A stretch of 64,000 nt of DNA from Pseudomonas sp. B33.4 (lineage in GTDB: Bacteria; Pseudomonadota; Gammaproteobacteria; Pseudomonadales; Pseudomonadaceae): NCBI RefSeq assembly GCF_034555375.1, contig NZ_CP140706.1:3401001-3465000 (forward strand), given 5' to 3'. How positions within the stretch are numbered: the first letter of the stretch is position 1; each line of letters begins with the position of its first letter. Under the pieces are notes generated by a model. It searched no databases. It was not told where the DNA came from and worked only from the letters and a program-made list of their open reading frames with translations. The translations under genes were made by a program, and so were the position numbers. Shown piece after piece: positions 10,919 through 19,429 of this stretch.

Positions 10919-12513
10919 TCGCGTTATCGCCCGAGATTCGCCGGCAGTCCCTGATCGCAGGGCTGCTGGCGTTTTTAGTGTTCATGGCCGGGGTCTATGG
11001 GCAGGCTCCGATCGGTTTCGACTCGCGGTTTGTGCTGTTTGCGCAGGAAATGCTGCGTCATGGGCCGACGGTGTTTCCGACCACCTATGGTCAGCCGTAC
11101 GCGGACTATTCGGCCCTGTCGACCTTGTTCATCTGGCTGCTGTCGTTGCCGTTCGACGCGGTGAATGCGTTTACTGCATGGGCGCCAAGTGCGTTCGCGG
11201 GCGCGTTGATCGTGACGCTGATGTATCGACTGCTGGCACCGTACTCACGACGCTGGGCGTTGATCAGTATTGCCTTGCTGATGCTGACCAGCGGTTTCGT
11301 CACCGAAGTGCGCGCGGTGTCGCAGGACTTGATGCTCGCGGCGGTGGCGTTCGCGGTGTTCTATCTGGGTTATGCCCATGATCATTTTGGCGGCGGGCGT
11401 CGTTGGCCGCTGATCTTCGTATTGCTCTTGCTGGGTTTCGGGATTCGCGGGCCGATCGGGCTGGTGGTGCCGACCGGCATGCTCTGCAGCTATTACCTGC
11501 TCAACCGTGAATGGTCGCGGTTGCTGGTGTTCGGCGTGTTGGCTTCGGTGGTGCTGGCCGCGTGTGTCGGATTGTTGTTATGGCTGGCGCAGGTCAGCGC
11601 TGGCCCGGTGTTCCTGCAGGACGTGATCCGCATGCAGTTCATGGGGCGCATGGACGGCAGCGAAGGTGTCAGCGGTTCGCTGTATTACTTCACCAGCTCG
11701 TTCGGTAACTATGCGCTCGCGTATCCGTTGGCATTGCTGGTGTTGGCGGCAGCGTGGCTGAGCAAACCGCAGCAACGTGGCCCGGCGCTGCGCCTGGTGC
11801 AGTATTGCGCGGCGGCGGGGTTGATTGTGATGGCCGGGCTGTCGATTCCGCAGGCGAAGAAGGCCCGTTATCTGCTGCCGATGCTGCCGATGGCGGCGAT
11901 CATTGCGGCGTATCCGTTTCAGGTCGCGCACGGTCGCGTGTTCCGCTGGTTGCGCGGTTTGCTCATGGGCTTGTGGCTGGTTACGCCGGGCTTGCTGCTG
12001 GTGGTTTTGCTGGTCGCCCAACGGCGCTTTCCCGAGCAGGTGAGTGACATAACGTTTGTGGTGATCGCCCTGGGCGTGCTGCAACTGCTGGCACTGTCGC
12101 GATTGTTGATTGCGCGTTGGCGCACCGAGGTATTGGCGTTGTGTGCCGTGTTGGCGCTATGGACGGTGTACGCGGCAGTGTTTGAACCCGTAGAACGTCG
12201 CCTGTATGACACGCAGACTTTCAGTCACGCGGTGTTCGCCCAGGTTCAGCACAATCCGGCGCCACTGGTGTTGCACGGCATGGGCAAGGACGCGAAGGCG
12301 ATCAAGTTCATGGTCAATCTCTCACAGGATCTGCAACCGCAGTTCAGCGACTCGGTGCAGCAGCTGGAGGCGCTCAAAGGACCGGCGTGGTTGATGATGG
12401 ACCGCAGTGATTTTCTGGCCCTGCAAGGCACGCTCATCGGTGCATTGCAGCCTGTGCTCAGTGGCAGCTTCGATAAGAACGATTACGTCCTGCTTTACGC
12501 CAAACCCTTGTAG
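10891..12513 (+). CDS. ArnT-like GT-C membrane glycosyltransferase at the end of the arn operon
   Basis: A 540-residue integral membrane protein with about 11-13 predicted helices, PMT/ArnT-like overall. The first periplasmic loop GFDSRFVLFAQEMLRHG (D44) matches the spacing of the ArnT loop [13 protein letters not shown], so a polyprenyl-phosphate-sugar-dependent transferase is likely. GTG at 10891 is the first usable start and overlaps ugd by 28 bp, implying co-transcription. It is not ArnT itself, which is present upstream. The acceptor and sugar are unknown. The TAG stop is formed by the first bases of a REP sequence (GTAGGAGCTGCC), so a repeat insertion may have trimmed the original 3' end. 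Confidence 0.8.
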   Translation: MAARVRRRLIALSPEIRRQSLIAGLLAFLVFMAGVYGQAPIGFDSRFVLFAQEMLRHGPTVFPTTYGQPYADYSALSTLFIWLLSLPFDAVNAFTAWAPSAFAGALIVTLMYRLLAPYSRRWALISIALLMLTSGFVTEVRAVSQDLMLAAVAFAVFYLGYAHDHFGGGRRWPLIFVLLLLGFGIRGPIGLVVPTGMLCSYYLLNREWSRLLVFGVLASVVLAACVGLLLWLAQVSAGPVFLQDVIRMQFMGRMDGSEGVSGSLYYFTSSFGNYALAYPLALLVLAAAWLSKPQQRGPALRLVQYCAAAGLIVMAGLSIPQAKKARYLLPMLPMAAIIAAYPFQVAHGRVFRWLRGLLMGLWLVTPGLLLVVLLVAQRRFPEQVSDITFVVIALGVLQLLALSRLLIARWRTEVLALCAVLALWTVYAAVFEPVERRLYDTQTFSHAVFAQVQHNPAPLVLHGMGKDAKAIKFMVNLSQDLQPQFSDSVQQLEALKGPAWLMMDRSDFLALQGTLIGALQPVLSGSFDKNDYVLLYAKPL

Positions 12514-12560
12514 GAGCTGCCGAAGGCTGCGATCTTTTGCGGTTTAAAGACCAAAAGATT
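12510..12560. repeat. REP sequence, family A, partial pair
   Basis: One copy of GTAGGAGCTGCCGAAGGCTG followed by CGATCTTTTG, then a short remnant (CCAAAAGAT) of the opposite arm. It supplies the stop codon of the preceding glycosyltransferase gene. Confidence 0.8.
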
Positions 12561-12564
12561 GCAC

Positions 12565-13083
12565 ATGAACATGACCATCCGTCTTGCACTGCCGGCTGAT
12601 GCGACCGCCCTCCCCGCCATCGAACGCTCGGCCGCCGAGCTGTTTCGTCTTAATCCGCCACTGGCCTGGCTGGCCGACGCCGAAGTGGCCGACGCCGCGT
12701 TTCATGTGCAGGCCATCCGGCAGGCCCGGGTGTGGGTCGCCGAAGCCTGCGAGGGGCAACTTGCCGGGTTCTTGCGCGCGGTGCCCGTCGATAACCAACT
12801 GCATATAGAGGAACTGTCCGTCAGCCAACACTTTCAGGGTCAGGGTATCGGCCGCAAGTTACTCTCGGCGGCAATCGCGCAGGCCGGCGAGCAACAACTT
12901 TGTGCGGTCACGCTGACCACCTTCCGCGACCTGCCGTGGAATGCGCCGTTCTATCAACGAATGGGTTTTACGCTATTGAACGCGGATGAAACGGCCGCGC
13001 ATTTAATCGACGCCTTGCACCACGACAGCGCCCACGGTTTGCCCGCTGAACGGCGTTGCGCCATGCGCCTGATGTTGCGCTGA
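12565..13083 (+). CDS. GNAT family N-acetyltransferase
   Basis: A 172-residue single-domain GNAT protein. The acetyl-CoA-binding segment is VSQHFQGQGIGRKLLSAAI (R/Q-x-x-G-x-G/A), preceded by the strand LHIEELSV and followed by NAPFYQRMGF. The acceptor (small amine, antibiotic or protein N terminus) cannot be told from sequence. ATG 12565 is preferred over the upstream TTG 12559. ATG 12571 is an alternative, and none has a strong Shine-Dalgarno. The gene follows a REP element and ends 2 bp before the convergent LysR gene. Confidence 0.8.
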   Translation: MNMTIRLALPADATALPAIERSAAELFRLNPPLAWLADAEVADAAFHVQAIRQARVWVAEACEGQLAGFLRAVPVDNQLHIEELSVSQHFQGQGIGRKLLSAAIAQAGEQQLCAVTLTTFRDLPWNAPFYQRMGFTLLNADETAAHLIDALHHDSAHGLPAERRCAMRLMLR

Positions 13084-13085
13084 GC

Positions 13086-14051
13086 TCAGGCCGGCGACTT
13101 CAGATCTACACCCAGTGCCTGGGCAAACGCCTTGACCAACGGACTGCGTACGGTGTTGTGGCGCAGGATCAAATGGAACGGCGTGCTGATGCTGATGCGC
13201 TCCGGCAGTACCGCTCGCAACTGCCCCGCCGCGACCATTGTGGCGGCGTAGTGCTCGGGTAGAAAACCCACGAAACGCCCGGTCTTGATCAGCAGGGCTA
13301 CGGCTTCGACCTGGGTCGCCGACGCGGAAAAACTGTCGTAGCGCGCGTAATTGAGCTTGTCGCGGTGGATCGCGTAGCGGTGGTTGATGCACTCGTAATC
13401 CTGCAACACGTTGCTGCCCATTTGCGCCTCGGGCATGTCGAACAACGGGTGGCCAACGGCGCAGTAAACCTGCGAACGTTCCTCATACAACGGGTAATAG
13501 TCGAACTCTTCTCGGCGTTGATACACCGGAACAATGCCGGCCACCAGACGCCCCTCTACTACGCCTCTTTCGACTTCATCGAGTTGCGAGGCCTGAAGTT
13601 GGAACCTGACCTTTGGCGATTGCTCATTCAGTTGTTTAAGCGCGGCAACTAACGGTGAATTCTCATCGGTAATTGTATTGTCGATAACGCCTACGCCGAG
13701 GTCGCCAATAAGTTCATTCTGTGCAGAACTAAGCCGATCACGAAAGTTGTCGACCGAGGTAAACAAGTCAATCGACGCCTGATACACCAGACGCCCTTCT
13801 TCGGTCAGGTGAAAACCCTCTCGACCCCGCGTACAGAGGCGCATGCCGATGCGAATTTCCAGATCGGAAATTTGTTTGCTGATAGCGGCAAGGCCCACGT
13901 TCAGCTCGTTCTGCGCGGCGCTGAAGCCTCCGGCCTCGACCACTGCCTTGAACACCTTGAGCAGTTTGAAGTCCAGTCCGCTGAGCGCCAACGGTGCGCG
14001 TTGAGCCGTTTTCGGCGGCGGGTTTCCGGAATTGGAAAGTGGGGTTTCCAT
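13086..14051 (-). CDS. LysR-type transcriptional regulator of the divergent lyase/transport cluster
   Basis: A 321-residue LysR protein with a winged HTH at about residues 25-85 (LKVFKAVVEAGGFSAAQNEL, then AISKQISDLEIRIGMRLCTR) and a PBP-like effector domain. The N-terminal 20 residues before the HTH are a little longer than usual, so a start at the later Met-less region is not available. It is transcribed divergently from the ArgH-like gene across a 296-bp gap, the standard arrangement for control of that operon. I saw no unambiguous T-N11-A box. An acidic effector would fit the proposed substrate, but that is inference. Confidence 0.88.
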   Translation of the reverse strand: METPLSNSGNPPPKTAQRAPLALSGLDFKLLKVFKAVVEAGGFSAAQNELNVGLAAISKQISDLEIRIGMRLCTRGREGFHLTEEGRLVYQASIDLFTSVDNFRDRLSSAQNELIGDLGVGVIDNTITDENSPLVAALKQLNEQSPKVRFQLQASQLDEVERGVVEGRLVAGIVPVYQRREEFDYYPLYEERSQVYCAVGHPLFDMPEAQMGSNVLQDYECINHRYAIHRDKLNYARYDSFSASATQVEAVALLIKTGRFVGFLPEHYAATMVAAGQLRAVLPERISISTPFHLILRHNTVRSPLVKAFAQALGVDLKSPA

Positions 14052-14347
14052 AATGCTTATTTACCTCTGGCGCTCTGTTCAACAATCTGTGTCCAACAAC
14101 AAAAACATCGCCGGCTAATAATAATGACCACAGAAAACAAGCCTTGGCAACCGCCAGAAAATCCCGAACATCAGTGCCAACTCACTGATCGCCAAACATT
14201 AAAAGCTGACACTTCGATCAGCTCTCGCGACATTGCAACTGCCCTCTTGAAAACTGCTTTGGCCTGAATCCGTCTGCTGTATTTGCAGCAACGATCACGG
14301 CCCGGCACACCGATTTCAGTTCGCGTTACCGACGAGGAAAACAACAC

Positions 14348-15775
14348 ATGTCTCAAACCACCGAACGCCTCTGGGGCGCCCGCTTCAAAAGCGGCCCTTC
14401 CGCCGCCCTTGCTGCCTTGTCCCGTTGCCCCGAGCGCTACTTCCGCCTGACGCCGTACGACCTCGCCGGCTCCAAGGCGCATGCCGGGGAATTGCAGCGT
14501 GCCGGTCTGCTCGACGAGCAGGAAACGCGCACCATGCTCGAAGCGCTGGACGGCATCGGTGTCGACTTCCGCGCCGGCCGTATTGCGCCGACACTGGACG
14601 ACGAAGACGTGCACACCTTCATCGAACGCCTGCTCACCGAGCGTCTCGGCGCACTGGGCGGCAAGTTGCGCGCCGGGCGTTCGCGCAACGATCAGACGGC
14701 CAACGACTTGCGCCTGTTTCTGCGCGATCACGTGCGCACTCTCGCCGTCGAAGTCCTCGCTTTGCAGCAAGCGCTGGTCGATCAGGCCGAACAGCATGTC
14801 GAGAGCATTTGCCCGGGTTTCACCCACTTGCAGCAGGCGCAACCGATTGTGTTCGCCCACCACTTGTTGGCCCACGCGCAATCGATGCTGCGTGACGTGC
14901 AGCGCCTGGTCGACTGGGACGCGCGCACCTCGTTGTCGCCACTCGGTGCCGCGGCCATGGCCGGTTCAGCGATTGCCCGCCAGCCGCAGCAATCGGCCAA
15001 GGAAATGGGTTACGCCGGGGTCTGCGAGAACTCCATCGACGCCGTGGCCAGCCGCGATCACGTGGCGGAATTCCTGTTTATCGCCAGCATGCTCGGCATC
15101 AATATTTCGCGCCTCGCCGAAGAGTTTTGCCTGTGGTCGTCGCGCCAGTTCCGCTGGGTCGATCTGGACGATGCCTATGCCACCGGCAGTTCGATCATGC
15201 CGCAGAAGAAAAACCCGGATATCGCTGAACTGGCGCGGGGCAAGGCTGGACGGCTGATCGGCAACCTGACCGGTTTGCTGTCGACGCTGAAATCCCTGCC
15301 ACTGTCGTACAACCGCGACCTCAGCGAAGACAAGCACGGCGTGCTCGACAGCGTCGACACCCTGCTGCTGGTGCTGCCAGCGATGGCCGGCATGGTCGCG
15401 ACCATGACCGTCAACGTCGAAGAGCTGCGCCGCCAGGCGCCGCTGGGTTTCACCCTCGCCACTGAAGTCGCCGACTGGCTGGCGGTACGCGGCGTGCCAT
15501 TCAAGGAAGCCCACGAAATCACCGGCGCGTTGGTGCAGGCCTGTGAAAAACACGGCATCGAATTGTGGGAAGCGTCGCCGGCGCTGTTGGCCGAAATCGA
15601 TCCACGCCTGACCGCCGATGTGCGCGACAGCCTGACCCTGGAAGCGGCCATCGCGGCCCGCAGCGGTTGGGGCGGCACCGCGCCGCAACAGGTCCGCGAG
15701 CAGATCGGCCGCCTGAAAACCGCCCTCGCCGTGCAACAGCAATGGACGGAAAACTACCAGGGCTTCCGCCTCTAA
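14348..15775 (+). CDS. ArgH-like C-N lyase (fumarase/aspartase superfamily), probably not argininosuccinate lyase
   Basis: A 475-residue homologue of argininosuccinate lyase. The superfamily signature GSSIMPQKKNPD (280-291) with S282/K288, TH159-160 in GFTHLQQAQP, and RSRNDQ (111-116) are intact, so elimination of fumarate from an N-succinyl compound is likely. However, the ArgH DSL segment (FNDSLRFD in E. coli) is replaced by LSRCPERY (24-31), and the Gln in ArgH YNKDMQEDK is Ser326 in YNRDLSEDK. Both positions contact the arginine half of the substrate. The context is LysR, an amino-acid ABC importer, deacetylases and MmgE/PrpD rather than arginine genes. A GAGGA lies before the ATG. EDDS lyase and iminodisuccinate lyase are known relatives, and I infer a similar substrate. 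Confidence 0.85.
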   Translation: MSQTTERLWGARFKSGPSAALAALSRCPERYFRLTPYDLAGSKAHAGELQRAGLLDEQETRTMLEALDGIGVDFRAGRIAPTLDDEDVHTFIERLLTERLGALGGKLRAGRSRNDQTANDLRLFLRDHVRTLAVEVLALQQALVDQAEQHVESICPGFTHLQQAQPIVFAHHLLAHAQSMLRDVQRLVDWDARTSLSPLGAAAMAGSAIARQPQQSAKEMGYAGVCENSIDAVASRDHVAEFLFIASMLGINISRLAEEFCLWSSRQFRWVDLDDAYATGSSIMPQKKNPDIAELARGKAGRLIGNLTGLLSTLKSLPLSYNRDLSEDKHGVLDSVDTLLLVLPAMAGMVATMTVNVEELRRQAPLGFTLATEVADWLAVRGVPFKEAHEITGALVQACEKHGIELWEASPALLAEIDPRLTADVRDSLTLEAAIAARSGWGGTAPQQVREQIGRLKTALAVQQQWTENYQGFRL

Positions 15776-15797
15776 CGGCCGCCACACGCATAAACCT

Positions 15798-15814
15798 GCA
15801 GGCTCACTCCTACA
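15798..15814. repeat. Solo REP half-site, family C remnant
   Basis: GCAGGCTCACTCCTACA matches one arm end of the family C repeats elsewhere in the window. No partner lies nearby, so this looks like a decayed copy. It lies between the lyase gene and the permease gene, probably within the operon transcript. Confidence 0.6.
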
Positions 15815-15857
15815 AGTGGAATGTGTTGGATTGGAAAGAACAGTTCGGAGAAACACC

Positions 15858-16736
15858 ATGAGCCAGACCCAGGCAGAACGACTCCAGGCGGAGCGCAAAC
15901 TGGCAGAAAACCAGTTCGATATCACCCAGTACCAACACGTGCCGCGGCGTTACTACGGGCGGATCTTCTTCGCCACGGTGATTGTGATCGCGATCATCGG
16001 CCTGGTACGCGCCTTCGCCGAAGGCAAGATCGAATGGTCGTACATCGGCCAGTTCCTCACCTCCGAAGCGATCATGTGGGGCCTGTTCAACACCATCATC
16101 ATGGCCGTGCTGGCGATGGCGCTGGGCATCGTGTTCGGGGTGATCACGGCGATCATGCGCATGTCGGCCAACCCTATCCTGCGCTACGTGGCCGTGACCT
16201 ACACCTGGCTGTTTCGCGGCACGCCGCTGATTTTGCAGCTGCTGTTGTGGTTCAACCTGGCGCTGATTTTTCCCACCATCGGCATTCCCGGTCTGGTCGA
16301 GCTCGACACCGTCAGCCTGATGACACCGTTCGTGGCCGCCCTGCTCGGCTTGAGCATCAACCAGGGCGCCTACACCGCTGAAGTGGTGCGTGCCGGCCTG
16401 TTGTCGGTGGACACCGGTCAATACGAGGCGGCCAAGTCGATCGGCATGCCGCGCCTGCAAGCGCTGCGCCGGATCATCCTGCCGCAGGCCATGCGCATCA
16501 TCATTCCGCCGGTCGGCAACGAGTTTATCGGCATGGTCAAAATGACCTCGCTGGCCAGCGTGATTCAGTACTCGGAACTGCTCTACAACGCGCAGAACAT
16601 CTACTACGCCAACGCCCGCGTGATGGAGCTGCTGATCGTCGCAGGCATCTGGTATCTGGCCACCGTCACCGTGCTGTCCTTCGGTCAAAGCCGTCTGGAG
16701 CGTCGTTTCGCTCGCGGCGCCGGCAAGCGTTCTTGA
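15858..16736 (+). CDS. Polar amino acid ABC transporter permease (HisM/GlnP type)
   Basis: A 292-residue permease. It has a hydrophilic N-terminal stretch of about 35 residues, one leading helix ([16 protein letters not shown]), and then the conserved core. The EAA loop [19 protein letters not shown] is the contact site for the ATPase. I chose ATG 15858 (MSQTQAERL) because GGAG sits 7 bp upstream, rather than the 14-residue longer frame. It works with the next two genes to import an amino-acid-like solute. A single permease gene suggests a homodimer. Confidence 0.93.
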   Translation: MSQTQAERLQAERKLAENQFDITQYQHVPRRYYGRIFFATVIVIAIIGLVRAFAEGKIEWSYIGQFLTSEAIMWGLFNTIIMAVLAMALGIVFGVITAIMRMSANPILRYVAVTYTWLFRGTPLILQLLLWFNLALIFPTIGIPGLVELDTVSLMTPFVAALLGLSINQGAYTAEVVRAGLLSVDTGQYEAAKSIGMPRLQALRRIILPQAMRIIIPPVGNEFIGMVKMTSLASVIQYSELLYNAQNIYYANARVMELLIVAGIWYLATVTVLSFGQSRLERRFARGAGKRS

Positions 16737-16746
16737 GGAGTCGAAC

Positions 16747-17511
16747 ATGAGAAGCATCGTCAAGGCCGTCAGCCTGAACAAGTATTACGACCAGTACCAC
16801 GCGCTCAAGGACATCAACATCGAAGTCGAGCAAGGCGAAGTGCTGTGCATCATCGGCCCGTCCGGCTCGGGCAAGAGCACCCTGCTGCGTTGCGTCAATC
16901 AGCTGGAAAAGATCGACAAGGGTGGCCTGTGGGTTGACGGCGAGCTGGTCGGTTACCGCGTTGTCGGCAACAAGCTGCACGAGCTCAACGAGTCGCAGAT
17001 CGCCCGGCAACGTCTGGCCACCGGCATGGTGTTCCAGCGGTTCAACCTGTTCCCGCACATGACCGTGCTGCAAAACATCATCGAAGGCCCGTGCCAGGTA
17101 CTCAAGCGTTCGCCGAAAGAAGCACACGAAGAAGCCCTGGAACTGTTGGCCCGCGTCGGCCTCGCCGACAAACGCGACAGCTACCCGATCGAACTGTCGG
17201 GCGGTCAGCAGCAACGCGTGGCGATTGCCCGGGCGTTGGCCATGCGCCCGAAATTGATGCTGTTCGATGAACCCACTTCGGCACTCGACCCGGAACTGGT
17301 CGGTGAGGTGCTGTCGGTGATGCGCGATCTGGCGCAGACCGGCATGACCATGATCGTCGTCACCCATGAACTGGGCTTCGCCCGCGAGGTTTCCAATCGC
17401 ATGGTGTTCATGGACGGCGGGCAGATCGTGGAGGCTGGAAGCCCCGAAGAAATACTAATAAGTCCGCAAAACCCGCGCACCCAAAGCTTCATTTCTGCCG
17501 TTCGAACCTAA
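16747..17511 (+). CDS. Polar amino acid ABC transporter ATP-binding protein
   Basis: A 254-residue ATPase of the HisP/GlnQ class. Walker [11 protein letters not shown]-loop [13 protein letters not shown], signature [15 protein letters not shown], Walker [15 protein letters not shown] and the H-loop VVTHELGF are all intact. TTGAGGAG directly precedes the start region, 10 bp after the permease stop, so the two are co-translated in one operon. Compared with most family members the region after the Walker A contains a few extra residues ([12 protein letters not shown]), which some opine/octopine importers also have. Confidence 0.94.
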   Translation: MRSIVKAVSLNKYYDQYHALKDINIEVEQGEVLCIIGPSGSGKSTLLRCVNQLEKIDKGGLWVDGELVGYRVVGNKLHELNESQIARQRLATGMVFQRFNLFPHMTVLQNIIEGPCQVLKRSPKEAHEEALELLARVGLADKRDSYPIELSGGQQQRVAIARALAMRPKLMLFDEPTSALDPELVGEVLSVMRDLAQTGMTMIVVTHELGFAREVSNRMVFMDGGQIVEAGSPEEILISPQNPRTQSFISAVRT

Positions 17512-17551
17512 AGGGCCGACTTGGCCTTACAACACTCATAAGAGAACGACC

Positions 17552-18376
17552 ATGAAGAATTTTGTTATCCCCGCTGTACTCGCTTCCGTCATGTCTTGCG
17601 GTTTCGCCGTGGCCGCCGATTTGCCGGCCAGCATCAAGGACAAAGGCGAGATCGTTGTCGCGATCATGCCCAACTACCCGCCGATGGATTTCAAGGATCC
17701 GGCCACCAACACCCTCACCGGTCTCGACTACGACCTGGGCAATGCCCTCGCCGAACGTCTGGGCGTGAAGATCAAATGGCAGGAAACCGGCTTCGAGCAA
17801 ATGATCAACGCGCTGACCACTGACCGCGTCGACCTGGTGCTGTCGGGCATGACCGACACTGCTGAGCGTCAGGCCAGCGTGACCTTCGTCGACTACTTCA
17901 CCAGCGGCCCGCAGTTCTACACCTTGCAGAAGAACGCGGCGACCAACGAGATCATCGACCTGTGCGGCAAGAAAGTCGGCACCAGCCGCCGCACCACATT
18001 CCCGGCGGAAATCGCCGCGTGGAGCAAGGCCAACTGCGAGGCCGCCGGCAAACCGGCAATCAACGTGATCGGCACCGAAGGCTCGGCCGACGCCCGCGCG
18101 CAACTGCGCCAGAGCCGCATTGACGCGGCGATGCAAGGCAGCGAGACCCTGTCGTACCTGAAGACTCAGGAAAAGGACATGTACAAGACTGTCGACCAGC
18201 CGATCTCCGTGCAGTTCACCGGTCTGGGCGTGAGCAAGAAAAAGCCTGAGCTGAGTGAGGCGGTGAAGGTCGCGTTACAGAGCATGGTCGATGACGGCAG
18301 CTATGGCGCGATCCTGAAAAAATGGGACCTGGAACTGGGCGCGATCAAGGACGTGACGGTCAACGCGGGCAAGTAA
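17552..18376 (+). CDS. Periplasmic polar amino acid-binding protein
   Basis: A 274-residue SBP_bac_3 protein with a signal peptide (MKNFVIPAVLASVMSCGFAVA, cleavage after AVAA likely). Mature protein begins DLPASIKDKGEIVVAIMPNY. The family pattern G-x-D-Y-D-L-G-N-A-L-A and the ligand-loop DRVDLVLSGMTDTAERQ are present. The arginine in TSRRTTFP is in the position that usually holds the ligand alpha-carboxylate. It delivers the substrate to the permease/ATPase encoded just upstream. A REP-like element follows the gene, then the deacetylase genes continue on the same strand. Confidence 0.93.
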   Translation: MKNFVIPAVLASVMSCGFAVAADLPASIKDKGEIVVAIMPNYPPMDFKDPATNTLTGLDYDLGNALAERLGVKIKWQETGFEQMINALTTDRVDLVLSGMTDTAERQASVTFVDYFTSGPQFYTLQKNAATNEIIDLCGKKVGTSRRTTFPAEIAAWSKANCEAAGKPAINVIGTEGSADARAQLRQSRIDAAMQGSETLSYLKTQEKDMYKTVDQPISVQFTGLGVSKKKPELSEAVKVALQSMVDDGSYGAILKKWDLELGAIKDVTVNAGK

Positions 18377-18392
18377 ACCCTTAGATCCATCC

Positions 18393-18550
18393 CCCTCACC
18401 CCAACCCTCTCCCCCAAGGGGCGAGGGGGAAAGGGAGCTGATCTTCGTGGGTTCAGAGCCTGAGTTCGACTCGATCTTTCAGGTCGATGCAGGGCTGGAG
18501 AACAACCTCGATCGGCTCCCCCTCCCTCGGGGAGAGGGCTGGGGTGAGGG
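18393..18550. repeat. 158-bp repeat element, single-copy relative of the 131-bp tandem array
   Basis: The outer arms are inverted: CCCTCACCCCAACCCTCTCC at the left and GGAGAGGGCTGGGGTGAGGG at the right. Between them lies a core containing CTTTCAGGTCGATG and CCTCGATCGGCTCCCCCTCC. These correspond, on the opposite strand, to CTTTCAGGTCGATGGATA and CCTCGGTCGGCTCCCTCTCC in the 26356-27055 array. It behaves like a small mobile element with one core copy. No ORF inside. Confidence 0.75.
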
Positions 18551-18583
18551 TTTCTATTGATTCAACACCGGAGAGCCACAACC

Positions 18584-19429
18584 ATGTCTTCGTGCCAACC
18601 CACCTGGCCCGACCAACACAAAGCCTGCCTCGCCCTGGCTTTCGACCTCGATGGCCCGACCGGCGACGCCATGCTCAACGGCTCGATCTGGCGCAAACCC
18701 GAGTATTTCGGCTTCGGCGGCTACGGCCCTTATCGCGCTTTGCCACGCCTGCTCGATCTGCTCGAAGCCTTCAACATTCCCACGACGTTTTTCGTTCCGG
18801 CATGGGTCGTCGAGAACTGGCCGAAACAGTGCCAGGCCATCGTCGAACGCGGCCATGAAGTCGCGTACCACGGCTATAAACACGAATCCTTTTACGCTCT
18901 GACGCTGGACCAGCAGCAAGCCGTGATGGCCAAGTCCAGGGACGTGTTCTGGCAACACCTGCACATTCGCGCCGAAGGCTTCCGCACCCCGTCCGGTGAC
19001 TGGCGCGCGGAAACCCCGGCGATGCTGGCAGACAACGGCGTCATCTATTCGAGCAGCATGCGCGGCGACGATCGACCGTATCTGGTCAACGTTCCCGGGC
19101 ACAGCACACCACTGGTGGAAATCCCCGGCCGTTGGGAAATGGACGACTACGCCTCCCTCGCCTACACCCGCGCGCCGAATTTTCCGTCCGGCCTCGACCG
19201 CACCGCCAGTTATGAATTGACCCTCGACAACTGGCAGCGCGAATACGACGGCGCGATGGATGAAGGCCTGTGCCTGACCACCCTGTTTCACCCGAAAATC
19301 ACCGGCAAACCCGGGCGCATCCTGTTGCTGGAAAAACTCTTTGAACACATGCGTCAGCGTGATGACGTGTGGTTCGCCACGTGCCGCGATGTCGCCCGTT
19401 GGTGGCTGAAGGAGCATTACCATGGCTGA
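18584..19429 (+). CDS. Polysaccharide deacetylase-family protein 1 (metal site intact)
   Basis: A 281-residue NodB-homology protein of the HpPgdA/PuuE-like branch. The metal and catalytic residues are visible: FDLDG (D21, D23) and HGYKHESF (H96, H100), followed by RTPSGDW. Enzymes of this branch hydrolyse N-acyl or cyclic amide groups on small molecules as well as on peptidoglycan. No signal peptide is seen, so it is probably cytoplasmic and acts on the imported solute. The start ATG 18584 has GGAGAG upstream. Its end overlaps the next gene by 8 bp. Confidence 0.85.
   Translation: MSSCQPTWPDQHKACLALAFDLDGPTGDAMLNGSIWRKPEYFGFGGYGPYRALPRLLDLLEAFNIPTTFFVPAWVVENWPKQCQAIVERGHEVAYHGYKHESFYALTLDQQQAVMAKSRDVFWQHLHIRAEGFRTPSGDWRAETPAMLADNGVIYSSSMRGDDRPYLVNVPGHSTPLVEIPGRWEMDDYASLAYTRAPNFPSGLDRTASYELTLDNWQREYDGAMDEGLCLTTLFHPKITGKPGRILLLEKLFEHMRQRDDVWFATCRDVARWWLKEHYHG

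Noticed and set aside
14124..14267. 47-codon plus-strand ORF (MTTENKPWQPPENPEHQCQL...) in the LysR/lyase gap
   Set aside because: No Shine-Dalgarno, low complexity, and it occupies the region where the divergent promoters must be. It could be real, but I cannot support it.
14348..15775. Naming this gene argH
   Set aside because: Overall similarity is clear, but two arginine-side positions are substituted and the neighbours are not arginine biosynthesis genes.
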